Below, one piece after another: positions 51,477 to 60,377 of a DNA stretch of 64,000 nt (the stretch's first letter is position 1; each line of letters begins with the position of its first letter). Source of the stretch: Sorangium sp025924095. GTDB taxonomy: Bacteria; Myxococcota_A; Polyangia; Polyangiales; Polyangiaceae. Location: NCBI RefSeq assembly GCF_051521505.1, contig NZ_CP150356.1, forward strand, positions 6,758,001 to 6,822,000, read 5' to 3'. The notes below the pieces were generated by a model that saw nothing but the letters and a program-made list of their open reading frames with translations, searched no databases and was not told where the DNA came from. A program made the position numbers and the translations under genes.

Positions 51477-53909
51477 TCAGGCAGCCATCGTCGCCCTCGC
51501 GGACGCCGGCAGCGTGAAGAAGAACGTGCTGCCCGCGCCGACCTCGCTCTCCACCCAGATCGTGCCGCCGTGCGCCTCGATGATGCCTTTCACGATCGAG
51601 AGGCCGATCCCGGTACCCAGCCTCGAGGCCGGCCCGGCCTGCCAGTAACGCTCGAAGATGCGTGACCGATCCTCCTCGGCAATCCCCGGCCCGGAGTCCT
51701 GTACCGAGAACCGTACATCGTCCCCACAATGCTCCAGCCGGACCGTCACCTGACCTCCCGCAGGCGTGAACTTGATCGCGTTTCCAATCAGGTTCGTGAA
51801 CACCCGGAACAGTCGATCCCGATCGCCGTCGACCTCGCAGCGATCGACGACCCAGCTCGCCTCGAACGTGATCGATTTTGCGCGCGCGAGCACCTGGTGC
51901 GCCTCCACCACCTCGCCCAGGAGGGAGAGGACGTCCAGCCGCTGGCGCTCCACCGTGAACCGTCCCGCCTCCATCTTCGCCAGATCGAGCAGGTCCGAGA
52001 CGAGGCGGTCCATCCTCAGCGCGGAGCGCTTGATGATCGCCACCTGCTTTCGAAAGACGTCGCCGCTCTCGCCGGGACGCGCCTCGCGCGTGATCAGCTC
52101 GGCGCTCGAGAGGATAGCGCTGAGCGGGTTCTTGAGGTCGTGTGAGACGGTGGCCAGCACCTCCTCGCGCAGCCTGATGAGCTGCTGGCTCTGGACTGCG
52201 TCGATCGTCAGCGCGGCGCGGCGGCCCACCTCCTCCGCGAACTTGAGGTCGTCCATGCCGTAGGGCCGGCTCGGGTCCGCGGAGACCAGGGTCACCGCGC
52301 CCAGGATCCGCCCCCGCGCGGACAGCGGGACGCACACGTACGATCGCATCCCGAGCGCCTCGATGAGCTCCGCAGCCTCCGGGTGGTGGACGAGGGCGTC
52401 GATGGTTGCGTCGTCGACCTCCGTCACGAGCTCGGCGCGCCCCGTGCGGAGCACCCTGGCCGGGCCGCCGGACAGCGTGATACCGGCCGCGTGCCGCTCC
52501 CGAAAGCGCTCCAGGAGCTGCCGCTTCGCGGGATCCCTGTGCGCCGCCGCCTGGCGCTGGGCGGACGCGTCGCTCTCGCGGCTCGAGGCGACGACGCACC
52601 AGTCGGCGCGGGCCTGGACGACGAGCTCCGCGATCTGCCGCAGGCTGTCGTCGTAGCTGGCAGACGCCGAGAGCACGCTCTGGAGCTCGACGAGGAAGCG
52701 CTCTTCCTCCTCACGCCGCTTCCTCTCCGTGAGGTCGCGGATCACCTTCATGAAGCCGACGAGGTGACCTGACTCGTCGTAGAGCGCGGTGATCACCACG
52801 TTGGCCCAGAACCGCGACTCGTCCTTCCTTCGCCTCCACCACTCGTCCTCCTGGCGGCCTTTGATGCGCGCCACCGTGAGGTTGTAGCTGGGCCTGCCGA
52901 TGGCGGCGTCCTCGGGCTGATAGAGGACGCTGAAATGCTTGCCGATGATCTCTTCGGCGCGGTATTGCTTCAGGCGCTCGGCGCCGAGGTTCCAGCTCGC
53001 GACGTGCCCTCCCGGGTCGAGGAGGAAGATGGCGTAGTCCTTCACCGATTCGACCGCGGAGCGGAACCGCGCCTCGCCCCGCTCGATCTCCTCTTCCGCC
53101 CTCTTCTGCGCCGTGATGTCGCGGAAAAAGAGGTTCAGCGCCGACGGCGAGGGGTGAATGCTGATCTCGAGCCAGCGCCCGAGCGCAGGGACGTAGTCCT
53201 CGTACCGCATGGAGGCCTGCGTCTCCAGCGCCCGGATCTGGCCCCAGAAGAACCTGTCGCCGATCAGCTCGGGAAACTCCTCCGACATCGTCTTGCCGAG
53301 GAGCTGTTCCTTGGTCTTCGGGGGCTTCCCTGCGCTCAGGATCCGCGCGGCCTCGTCGTTCATGTAGATGTAGCGCCGATCCAGGTCGACGGTGGCGACG
53401 CCGTCCTTGGCGCTCTGGAGGAGCGCGTCGATCTGCTCCTGCGCGCGCTCCGCCTCGAGCGTGAGCCTGCGCTTGCGGGAGCGCTGCACGTGGACGTACT
53501 CCGACGCCGCGTCCCGGATGCCGCGCTCGATCACGTCGTTGAGGACGCGGCTCTCCTCGCTGGTGAGGCGGCTGTCCCGCTCGAGGATGTCGAGGAGCGT
53601 CCGGTGAAGGACGCTGTACTCGACGAGCAGCTGCTCCAGCGAGAACCCGGGCAGCTGGGCGCGCTCGGCCGCGTGACGCCGGGCCGTGTCCTCCATCTCC
53701 TCGCGGTTCGCTCCGAAGGTCGCGATCGCCCTCGACATCTGCTCCAGGTAGACAGGGAGCGTGTCGATCAGGGCAGGCCGGCTCTGGCGGCGCGCGGCCG
53801 ACACCTCGCGGCGTAACCTTTCTTCCCAGAGCGCGACGACCTCGGGGATGGCATCGACGAGGCGCTGCGCCGCGTCGCGGGGGTGAAGCGTGGGCTCGGT
53901 GTTCCTCAC
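51477..53909 (-). CDS. Soluble PAS/GAF hybrid-input histidine kinase with RsbRD-like N-terminus
   Basis: GTG 53909 (810 residues) is chosen; TTG 53969 is possible. The N-terminal 150 residues match the RsbRD-type helical sensor (LWEERLRREVSAARRQSRPA, then PGFSLEQLLVEYSVLHRTLL). Two PAS domains follow (ALLQSAKDGVATVDLDRRYI and FRSAVESVKDYAIFLLDPGG, then GHLVGFMKVIRDLTERK). A GAF domain spans about 440-590. The kinase core has VLATVSHDLKNPLSAILSSA, NLIGNAIKFTPAGG, VQDSGPGIAEEDR, RLGTGIGLSIVKGIIEAHGG and GSTFFFTLP. It lacks spans and a receiver domain. It converges on leuA. No response regulator is adjacent. Confidence 0.9.
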   Translation of the reverse strand: MRNTEPTLHPRDAAQRLVDAIPEVVALWEERLRREVSAARRQSRPALIDTLPVYLEQMSRAIATFGANREEMEDTARRHAAERAQLPGFSLEQLLVEYSVLHRTLLDILERDSRLTSEESRVLNDVIERGIRDAASEYVHVQRSRKRRLTLEAERAQEQIDALLQSAKDGVATVDLDRRYIYMNDEAARILSAGKPPKTKEQLLGKTMSEEFPELIGDRFFWGQIRALETQASMRYEDYVPALGRWLEISIHPSPSALNLFFRDITAQKRAEEEIERGEARFRSAVESVKDYAIFLLDPGGHVASWNLGAERLKQYRAEEIIGKHFSVLYQPEDAAIGRPSYNLTVARIKGRQEDEWWRRRKDESRFWANVVITALYDESGHLVGFMKVIRDLTERKRREEEERFLVELQSVLSASASYDDSLRQIAELVVQARADWCVVASSRESDASAQRQAAAHRDPAKRQLLERFRERHAAGITLSGGPARVLRTGRAELVTEVDDATIDALVHHPEAAELIEALGMRSYVCVPLSARGRILGAVTLVSADPSRPYGMDDLKFAEEVGRRAALTIDAVQSQQLIRLREEVLATVSHDLKNPLSAILSSAELITREARPGESGDVFRKQVAIIKRSALRMDRLVSDLLDLAKMEAGRFTVERQRLDVLSLLGEVVEAHQVLARAKSITFEASWVVDRCEVDGDRDRLFRVFTNLIGNAIKFTPAGGQVTVRLEHCGDDVRFSVQDSGPGIAEEDRSRIFERYWQAGPASRLGTGIGLSIVKGIIEAHGGTIWVESEVGAGSTFFFTLPASARATMAA

Positions 53910-54055
53910 GGCTCGTGGATGAGATCGGCTGGGTGGTTCGATCGGCGGCGTCGAACGACGGCTTTGCAATCAAAGTGCCAGACGCCCGCCCTCGATCCCC
54001 GGCGGACAAGGGCGAGCCGCTCCTCGGGTAGCTCGATCTCCTCGTGGCGGCCGAC

Positions 54056-54129
54056 GTTCGCGCGGAAGAGATGCGCGATGTCGTTCGGGTGAAATGCCAT
54101 GACGAAGTCCTCGGCTCCGGACGCCCGCG
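54056..54129 (-). pseudogene. 74-bp fragment of a cytochrome P450 gene
   Basis: This stretch matches 57807-57880, inside the intact P450 gene, at about 68 of 74 bases (92%). It codes SGAEDFVMAFHPNDIAHLFR, then AN, after which both frames diverge. The surrounding sequence is not P450-like. It lies between the histidine kinase and the TonB receptor and has the same orientation as the intact gene. It is a recent partial duplication. Confidence 0.75.
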
Positions 54130-54145
54130 AGCGCGAAGCTCCTGG

Positions 54146-56344
54146 CTACTCGTAGCGCATCGCCTGATCGCGTGTCTTGCCGCGGACATGGATCTGGAGC
54201 GTGAGCATCCATGAGGTCGGCGCGGCGACGAGCACGTGCGGCGATGAAGGCGGCGGTGGAAGGCTCTTCTCGAAATTGGAGACGTACACGTACTGGGCGT
54301 CGTAATAACGCAGGCCCAGGAGGTTCGTGCCATTGAGGCCGAGCTCCATGCCGCGCCAGCCGACCGCTGCGACGGCATCGAGGCTGACCGAGTCCTTGCC
54401 GGCTCGCCCGCCCGGGAGGGAGCGCCCCGCCACGCCCTCGACGCCGGCGCCCACGCGGACCGTCACCTCCTTGCCGAAGAGCTTGCCGACGGTCCCCGAG
54501 GCGAACACGTCGTCGCGCAGCACGAACGCCGGGGCATAAGGCACCGGGTCGCCCTCCGCGAAGCGCGCGTCGGATCCGGTGAAGCGGGCGTGGGTGTACG
54601 TTCCGCTCAGGTGCGCGCCGAACGGGCCCGAGCGCGCGCTCATCACGAGCTGCGCGCCGGCGCGCACGGACGGCGGAGCCTCGACGTGCTGCCGCGAGGT
54701 CGCGTCGAACACCCTGTCGTTGCCGAGCCACGAGCCGAACCCGACGGCCGAGCCCTGAAACAACCTCCCCTCCTTGAGCCGCACCCCCGCCTCGACGCTG
54801 CGGACCTTGGTGAACGGCACGCGCTCGCCCTCGGCGAGGTCGCGCGCCTGCGGGGAGCGGAACCCCTCACCATAGCTCGCCACGACGTGCACGCCGCCGC
54901 GGACCGCGACGTCCGCCATGACCTTGCTGGACACGACGAACCCCTGCGCTGTCCGCTCGAGCCCGGCGTCGCTCGTGCGATCCCGAACGCTGTACGAGAG
55001 CGAGTCGAGGCGCGAGCCGCCGCGGACGACAACGCGGCGGATCGGGTAAAGCGAGAAATCGGCGTAGGCTGCGACGTTCGTGGCGTCGACGGTCGCGTCG
55101 ACGAGCGAGGCGTTCTTCGTGCCATCCTCGAACAGGCGCGTGTCGGTCTGGTCGACGGTGTCGACGCGCGAAGTGACGCCCATCTCGATGGAATCGCGCT
55201 TCGAGGTGAACTCGACGGCGTGGCGGTAATGCAGCGTGAGGCCGACGGTCGAGGCGTCGTTCACCATCTCGCTGTCGTCGCTCTCGGCGAGCGGCTCGCC
55301 GGCGAGCTGGTCGAGGGCGAACCCGGTGAGGTTCTGGTGAAACGTCGTCTTGGTCTTGCCCGCGAAGGCGCCGATGCCGAGGATGCCGTCGCCGGGGCTC
55401 CACACGACCTCGGAGCCGATGAGCGCCTGCGACGTCCGATCGCGGCCGGGCGGGCGCTGCGCCGCGTAGGGGTCGCCGCCGCGCTCGACGAAGGCCTGCG
55501 GCAGGTAGCCGGGGAAGTCGAAGCGCGCCGAGCCGATCGCCACCGTCGCCCGGTAGTCGACGTGCTCGTTGCCTCCGCCGAGCTGCCCCACGAAGGAGCT
55601 GCGCTCGCCCCCGCGCGCGCCGCCCGGCCCGTCGGTCGCGTCGGTCTCGAAGGCCGCGAACGTGTCCATCATCTCGTCGTGCTCGGGCGCGAACGCGATG
55701 AGCACACGCCTCGTCCCGAACGAGCCGACTCCCCCCTTCAACCAGAAGCCCGGCGCCGGGAGGCCGAGGTCCATGCGGAGCGAGCCGGCGACGCCGAAGT
55801 CCCCTTGCCTCGGGTCGTAGGGGCCGCTGGCGATCCGGACCGACCGGATCACCTCCGGCATGATGAGGCGCAGGTCGGCATAACCGGGAGCACGGATGTG
55901 CGAGACCTGGTTCATCGGGATGTTGCCCGCGAAGATCTCGACGTCCTGGCCCGACGTGCCGTCGAAGCCACGCAGCGACAGGTGCGGCGCGCGGCCGGGC
56001 AGGCCGCGGTCGCTCACGAAGACGCCCGGGGCGACGTTCAGCACGTCGGCGCCCGAGCCGTGCGGGGCCGCCGCGATGACCTGCGCGTCCACCTCGACGT
56101 CCGAGGCGCTCCGGGCCGGCGGCTTCGCCCGCACCCTCACCTCGATAGGCTTGTCCGGTGGAGCGCACGCGTCGATCTCGGCCTGGGTCTTCGCGTCGCG
56201 GAGACAGCGCTCGTACGGGTCGGCGCGGGCCACGGCCGGCCAGAGCGAGGTGGCCAGCACCGGAATGGCGAGGGCCGGCAGCCCCCTCGAGCACAAGCAC
56301 CTCGGTGGCAATCCACGCGATCCCGATCCCCGGCGACGCTTCAT
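54146..56344 (-). CDS. TonB-dependent outer membrane receptor
   Basis: ATG 56344 gives 732 residues with a signal peptide (ALAIPVLATSLWPAVARAD). The plug domain follows: VDAQVIAAAPHGSGADVLNV, APGVFVSDRGLPGRAPHLSL, RGFDGTSGQDVEIFAGNIPM and PEVIRSVRIASGPYDPRQGDF, close to known TonB plug motifs. The rest is an aromatic-rich beta-barrel (GQLGGGNEHVDYRATVAIGS, VVASYGEGFRSPQARDLAEG) with a terminal strand ending in a Glu. No clear TonB box was seen. It imports an unknown ligand, perhaps iron complexes, and may be regulated through the dyads upstream. Confidence 0.9.
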   Translation of the reverse strand: MKRRRGSGSRGLPPRCLCSRGLPALAIPVLATSLWPAVARADPYERCLRDAKTQAEIDACAPPDKPIEVRVRAKPPARSASDVEVDAQVIAAAPHGSGADVLNVAPGVFVSDRGLPGRAPHLSLRGFDGTSGQDVEIFAGNIPMNQVSHIRAPGYADLRLIMPEVIRSVRIASGPYDPRQGDFGVAGSLRMDLGLPAPGFWLKGGVGSFGTRRVLIAFAPEHDEMMDTFAAFETDATDGPGGARGGERSSFVGQLGGGNEHVDYRATVAIGSARFDFPGYLPQAFVERGGDPYAAQRPPGRDRTSQALIGSEVVWSPGDGILGIGAFAGKTKTTFHQNLTGFALDQLAGEPLAESDDSEMVNDASTVGLTLHYRHAVEFTSKRDSIEMGVTSRVDTVDQTDTRLFEDGTKNASLVDATVDATNVAAYADFSLYPIRRVVVRGGSRLDSLSYSVRDRTSDAGLERTAQGFVVSSKVMADVAVRGGVHVVASYGEGFRSPQARDLAEGERVPFTKVRSVEAGVRLKEGRLFQGSAVGFGSWLGNDRVFDATSRQHVEAPPSVRAGAQLVMSARSGPFGAHLSGTYTHARFTGSDARFAEGDPVPYAPAFVLRDDVFASGTVGKLFGKEVTVRVGAGVEGVAGRSLPGGRAGKDSVSLDAVAAVGWRGMELGLNGTNLLGLRYYDAQYVYVSNFEKSLPPPPSSPHVLVAAPTSWMLTLQIHVRGKTRDQAMRYE

Positions 56345-56423
56345 GGGGTGATGATACAGACAGCGAGGCCGGAGCTTGGGAGAGGCGCGCCCGTCGCGAC
56401 CTTGGATCCATGCGCCATCGCGG

Positions 56424-56463
56424 CGGAAAAATTCCGTAACTAATTGAATTTTCTTATGAAAAT
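56424..56463 (-). promoter_or_regulatory. Two AT-rich dyads upstream of the TonB receptor gene
   Basis: Two inverted repeats lie 80-120 bp before the ATG at 56344: CGGAA-AAA-TTCCG (56424-56436) and ATTTTC-TTAT-GAAAAT (56448-56463). They form an AT-rich island in a GC-rich region. They could be operators for a metal or iron regulator, or part of the promoter. Neither matches the full Fur consensus. The rest of the 56345-56537 spacer shows nothing clear. Confidence 0.45.
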
Positions 56464-56537
56464 GCACTCCGGGGTGCTCGACGAGCACCACCAGGGGCAG
56501 GTCCGGCGAGCCCTCCCGCCGCACGTGGAGGTGCGCG

Positions 56538-58013
56538 TCAGGCCCGGGCGCTGAACGGGCAGCCGCTGGAGCGCATGGCGGCCGCAAGGGGCTCGGCCGT
56601 CACCGGCTCCGCCGGTTCCGCCCGCCCCGCCGGCGCCGCGCGCGCGGTTCTCACCGGCTCCCGCCGCTTCAGGATCATGCGCATGCCGTTCACCGGCTGC
56701 AGCGAGATGAAGCCGCGGCAACGCGGGTCGAAGCCGGGGACCAGCCGGAGTCGATACCGCTGGAGCGCCATCGCGACCATGATCTTGCCTTCGAGCTGCC
56801 CCATGAACTCGCCCAGGCAGATCCGCTGGCCGGCGCCGAAGGGGATGTAGGCGAGCTTGTCGTCCGCGCTCCGTCGGTGATTCGCGAAGCGCTCGGGGTC
56901 GAACCGCAGCGGATCGCGCCAGAACTCCGGGTGCCGGTGCGTGACCCACGGGACGATGGCCACCGTCGACCCCGCGGCGACGTGGTGGCCGCCGAGGACG
57001 TCATCCTCCAGCGGGCTGCGGAGGATGAACGGCACGGAGGGCAGGAGCCGGAGGCACTCGTTGAAGACCATGGCGAGGTAAGGCATCGACTCGAAGTCCT
57101 TCGCCGTCGGGGCCCGGCCGCCGAGGACGCGGTCGATCTCGTCGGTGAGCCGGGCGGACACCTCGGGGTGCTGCGCGAGGAGGTACAGCGCCCAGGAGGC
57201 GGTGACGCTCGATGTCTCGTGCCCGACCATCAGGATGGTCTTGATCTCGTCCCGCAGCTGCGCGCGGCCCATCGTGGCGCCCGTCTCGGGATCGACCGAG
57301 CTCATGAGGCGCACGAGCACGTTGTCCGCGTCGCCCGCGCCGCGCTGATAGCCGTCGATGATGCCGTCGATCACGGTGTGCACGCGGTCCATGGCCCGAC
57401 GGAAGCGCAGGTGGCTGGGCAGCGGCCAGGACAGGGGCGGGTTGACCAGGGAGTACATCCGGTTGAGCGCGATCGACAGCGCGTATTTGAACGCCTCGCG
57501 GACAGTGTCCGTGTGGGCCTGCAGCGCGGCGCCGAAGAACGCCTCGCCCGCGATACCGAACGTCACGTCCATCATGTCGTCGTTGATGTCGCGCTCGAAC
57601 TCCCCCGGCTGGGCGTCCCAGCGCCGCAGCGCCGCCTCCATGTGGTCGACGATGATGGGCACGAGCTTGAGCGTGTTCGCGTGGTTGAACTGGGGCTGCA
57701 CGTGCCGGCGCTGGCGCCGCCAGAGCTCGCCCTCGCTGTTCACGAGGCCCCAGCCCAGCACGTGGGCGAGCTCGTGATACCGCTTGCCCTTGGGGTAGTT
57801 CCGGATGTTCGCGCGGAGGACATGCGCGATGTCGTTCGGGTGAAACGCCATGACGAAGTCCTCGGCGCCGGGCGCCCGCAGGCGCACGACGTCGCCGTAC
57901 CGCGCGAAGAGGTGCTCGTAATGACGCATGTCGCCGGTCCTGAAATTCGCCAGGTACCGCAGGCTGGCCAGCGGGCCCGGGCCCGGGGGCTGCCGATAGA
58001 GATTGGCAATCAT
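56538..58013 (-). CDS. Cytochrome P450
   Basis: ATG 58013 gives 491 residues without a membrane anchor. The I-helix motif is ILMVGHETSSVTASWALYLL. The K-helix ExxR is FNECLRLLPSVPF, the PERF region is RFDPERFANH and the haem loop is YIPFGAGQRICLGEFMGQLE, with the Cys ligand. The N-terminus (PPGPGPLASLRYLANFRTGD) suggests a soluble class related to CYP110/CYP102-like fatty-acid hydroxylases. It is the last gene of the lipid-synthase cluster and probably oxidises its product. A 74-bp copy of part of the gene lies at 54056-54129. The C-terminal 45 residues after PVNGMRMILKRREP are Ala/Pro-rich. Confidence 0.92.
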   Translation of the reverse strand: MIANLYRQPPGPGPLASLRYLANFRTGDMRHYEHLFARYGDVVRLRAPGAEDFVMAFHPNDIAHVLRANIRNYPKGKRYHELAHVLGWGLVNSEGELWRRQRRHVQPQFNHANTLKLVPIIVDHMEAALRRWDAQPGEFERDINDDMMDVTFGIAGEAFFGAALQAHTDTVREAFKYALSIALNRMYSLVNPPLSWPLPSHLRFRRAMDRVHTVIDGIIDGYQRGAGDADNVLVRLMSSVDPETGATMGRAQLRDEIKTILMVGHETSSVTASWALYLLAQHPEVSARLTDEIDRVLGGRAPTAKDFESMPYLAMVFNECLRLLPSVPFILRSPLEDDVLGGHHVAAGSTVAIVPWVTHRHPEFWRDPLRFDPERFANHRRSADDKLAYIPFGAGQRICLGEFMGQLEGKIMVAMALQRYRLRLVPGFDPRCRGFISLQPVNGMRMILKRREPVRTARAAPAGRAEPAEPVTAEPLAAAMRSSGCPFSARA

Positions 58014-58107
58014 GATTCCTCCTTCTCCGCTGTCTGAAAGGGAGCTTTCGCGAGCTCACGCGAGATTCCGCGCGCAGGAACCAGGCCGGCGCCCACCATC
58101 GCAGCCG

Positions 58108-59613
58108 TCAGATGCACAGCGAGCCCCCGCCGTCGACGGTGAGGGTCGCGCCGTTGATCCTCCGCGCCCCGTCCGACAGGAGCAGCAGGACGGCCTCGGC
58201 GACGTCCTCCTCGGTGCAGAGCCGGCCGCCCGGCGTGCGAGATTCCCAGTAAGGGAGGATCCGCTCGTGATCCGGGTAGCTGCTCGTCACGTGGCCGTAG
58301 ATCGGCCCGGCGGAGATGCAGTTGACCTGCACGTTCCGCGGGGCGAGCTCGACGGCGAGCGCGCGCGTGAGCGACTCCACCGCGGCCTTCACGGCGCCCA
58401 TGGCGCCGAAGTGCTCCAGGTACCGCGACGACCCGTTCGACGACAGCGCGACGATCCGCCCGCCGCCGTGGCGCTCCATCAGGCGCGCCGCGCGCATGGC
58501 GCACTGGTGATAGCCGATGACGTTCGTGCGGAAGGCGAGCTCCCAGTGCTCCGGGGTCGTCTGTTCGAGGGGGCCGAACCGGCCGTTCGACGCGTTGCTG
58601 ACGAAGTGGTGCAGCTCGCCCACCTCGCGCGCGATCGCCTCGAAGAGGTTGTCGACGTGCGCGGGGTTGGCGACCGAGCCCCAGACGTGCACCGCGTCGC
58701 CGCCGGCGCCGCGGATCTCGTCGGCGATCGCGTCGCCGTCGTCCCGCGAGTGGAAGCTGTTGATGACGACCCGCGCGCCGGCGCGCCCGAGCTGCGTCGC
58801 GATGGCGCGGCCCAGCCCGCGGCTCGATCCGGTCACGAGGACCGTCTTGCCCGCGAGCGCGGCCAGAGGAGCCGGGTTCGCGCGCTGCGCGACGGGAGCC
58901 GCCGGCGCGCGCGCCGCGGCGAGCTGCGCGGTCGGCGCGGGCGGCGTCGCGCCGAGGAGGCGCGCGAGGCCGCCGACCGTGCGGGCCTCGTCGAGCGCCC
59001 CCGCGAGGGCGTCCGGCAGGGCGCCGCGCTGCCGGAGGAGCGCGCGGACCTCGTCACGGCGGCGGCGGTCGAGCCCGAGGTCCTCTTCGAGCAGCGCGTC
59101 GGGGACGAGCAGCGCGACGGGGTGGCGCGTCACGTCCGCGAGCGCCTGGACAGCGACGCGGAGCGCCTCGCCCCCTGACTCCGGCGACGGCCTCGCCGTC
59201 ACGCCCGCCGGCTGGGCGGCGCCGCTCGCCGCGCCATCGCCCGCAGCGTGGCCGTTGGCGTGCCCGATGGGCTCCGCGTGGCCGTTGGCGTGCCCGGCGA
59301 GCCCCGCGTGGCCATTCCCATGCCTCCCGCCCCCCGCAACGTCGGTCCACGGCGCGGCGTCGGAGTGCGCCGCGAGCGTGCGCGAGAGGAAGTCGCTGAC
59401 GCGGGCCACCGTGCGCAGCTCGTCGGGCTTCGCCTTGAGCGCCTCCGCGAGGCCGAAATCCGCGCGCAGCGTCGCGAGGATCTCGCCGCGCTTCACGGAG
59501 TCGATACCGAGGTCCTGCTCCAGGTCGGCGTCGGCGACGACGACCTCGTCGGGGTAGCGCGTCATGCGCACGAAGACAGAGCGAACATGTTCGAGGAGAT
59601 CTTGAGCTTGCAT
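58108..59613 (-). CDS. Acyl carrier protein - degenerate ACP - FabL-like enoyl reductase fusion
   Basis: ATG 59613 has GAGG eight bases upstream; 501 residues. Residues 1-85 are an ACP with the phosphopantetheine site DLEQDLGIDSVKRGEILATL. A His/Gly/Asn-rich linker follows. Residues of about 150-225 look like a second ACP whose site reads EEDLGLDRRRRDEVRALL, so the Ser is lost. The C-terminal 255 residues are an SDR with KTVLVTGSSRGLGRAIATQL. SSNGSSRYLEHFGAMGAVKA follows, closely like Bacillus FabL enoyl-ACP reductases. The ending LTVDGGGSLCI fits. It would carry and reduce chains built by the upstream synthase. Confidence 0.88.
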   Translation of the reverse strand: MQAQDLLEHVRSVFVRMTRYPDEVVVADADLEQDLGIDSVKRGEILATLRADFGLAEALKAKPDELRTVARVSDFLSRTLAAHSDAAPWTDVAGGGRHGNGHAGLAGHANGHAEPIGHANGHAAGDGAASGAAQPAGVTARPSPESGGEALRVAVQALADVTRHPVALLVPDALLEEDLGLDRRRRDEVRALLRQRGALPDALAGALDEARTVGGLARLLGATPPAPTAQLAAARAPAAPVAQRANPAPLAALAGKTVLVTGSSRGLGRAIATQLGRAGARVVINSFHSRDDGDAIADEIRGAGGDAVHVWGSVANPAHVDNLFEAIAREVGELHHFVSNASNGRFGPLEQTTPEHWELAFRTNVIGYHQCAMRAARLMERHGGGRIVALSSNGSSRYLEHFGAMGAVKAAVESLTRALAVELAPRNVQVNCISAGPIYGHVTSSYPDHERILPYWESRTPGGRLCTEEDVAEAVLLLLSDGARRINGATLTVDGGGSLCI

Positions 59614-59642
59614 CGTCGAAACCTCGTGGTTGTGAGAGCCAT

Positions 59643-60377
59643 TCATCCCAGAGCGGCGACCGGAGGGACCGGCACGGTCGCGACGAGCGCGAACGCACCG
59701 GTCAGCACGGCCCGGCCGAAGAACTGCCCGCCGCGCGCGGTCAGCGCGAAGGCGCGGACGGAGGGCGGCGCCAGGCGCTCGCCTCCCGGCGGGAGCGCGA
59801 TGTCGATGTCCCGGAAGGAGAACCGGGCGGGAAGATCGAGCGCCCCCGTCTTGTAGAGCGCCTCCTTCGCGCTCCAGAGCAGCGTCTCGAGCGCGGCGCG
59901 ATCGACCCCCGCCGCGACGCCGCGCGCGAGCCCCCGGCGCTCGCGCGGCGTGAAGTGCTCGTCGGCGAAGACCGCCGCGCGCGCCTCGACCCGCTCGACG
60001 TCCACGCCGACGGCGCGCGCCGTGGTGACCGCCGCCGCCGCGAGGTCGCCCGCGTGGGAGAGCGACAGCGCGAACGCGCCGTCGTCGAAGCGCGGAGGAC
60101 CGCCGCCGGGCCCCGTGATCGCGCAGGCGAGGTAGTCCGCCGGCCTGTGCGCCGCGAGCGCGGCCGCGTCCAGCGAGACAAGCGGCGCGCCGCGGCCGGC
60201 GGCGAGCTCCAGCCGCAGCCACTTCGCGGCGACGCGCGCGCACGCGGACTGCGCCCGGCGGGCAGCGACGCGCTGGCCGGCGCACGCGCGGCGCTCGCCG
60301 GCGGTCAGGTAGGGCTCGAGGCGCGCCGCCGTGCCTTCGTCCGCCCGGACGACCGCGATCGCGAGCGGCGGCGTCAC
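59643..60377 (-). CDS. 4'-phosphopantetheinyl transferase (Sfp-type)
   Basis: GTG 60377 overlaps the synthase stop by four bases; 244 residues. Diagnostic motifs are FALSLSHAGDLAAAAV, AVGVDVERVEARAAVFADEH, FTPRERRGLA and LLWSAKEALYKTGALDL, which hold the Mg-binding Asp/Glu and the W-x-x-KEA-x-x-K signature. It would activate the ACP of the next gene and any ACPs in the synthase. Overlap with the synthase indicates coupled expression. Confidence 0.93.
   Translation of the reverse strand: MTPPLAIAVVRADEGTAARLEPYLTAGERRACAGQRVAARRAQSACARVAAKWLRLELAAGRGAPLVSLDAAALAAHRPADYLACAITGPGGGPPRFDDGAFALSLSHAGDLAAAAVTTARAVGVDVERVEARAAVFADEHFTPRERRGLARGVAAGVDRAALETLLWSAKEALYKTGALDLPARFSFRDIDIALPPGGERLAPPSVRAFALTARGGQFFGRAVLTGAFALVATVPVPPVAALG

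Noticed and set aside
56440..56537. Remnant of an alpha/beta hydrolase (HVRREGSPDLPLVVLVEHPG)
   Set aside because: The likeness is limited to about 20 residues, with no nucleophile motif or further similarity. It may be chance in the TonB receptor leader.
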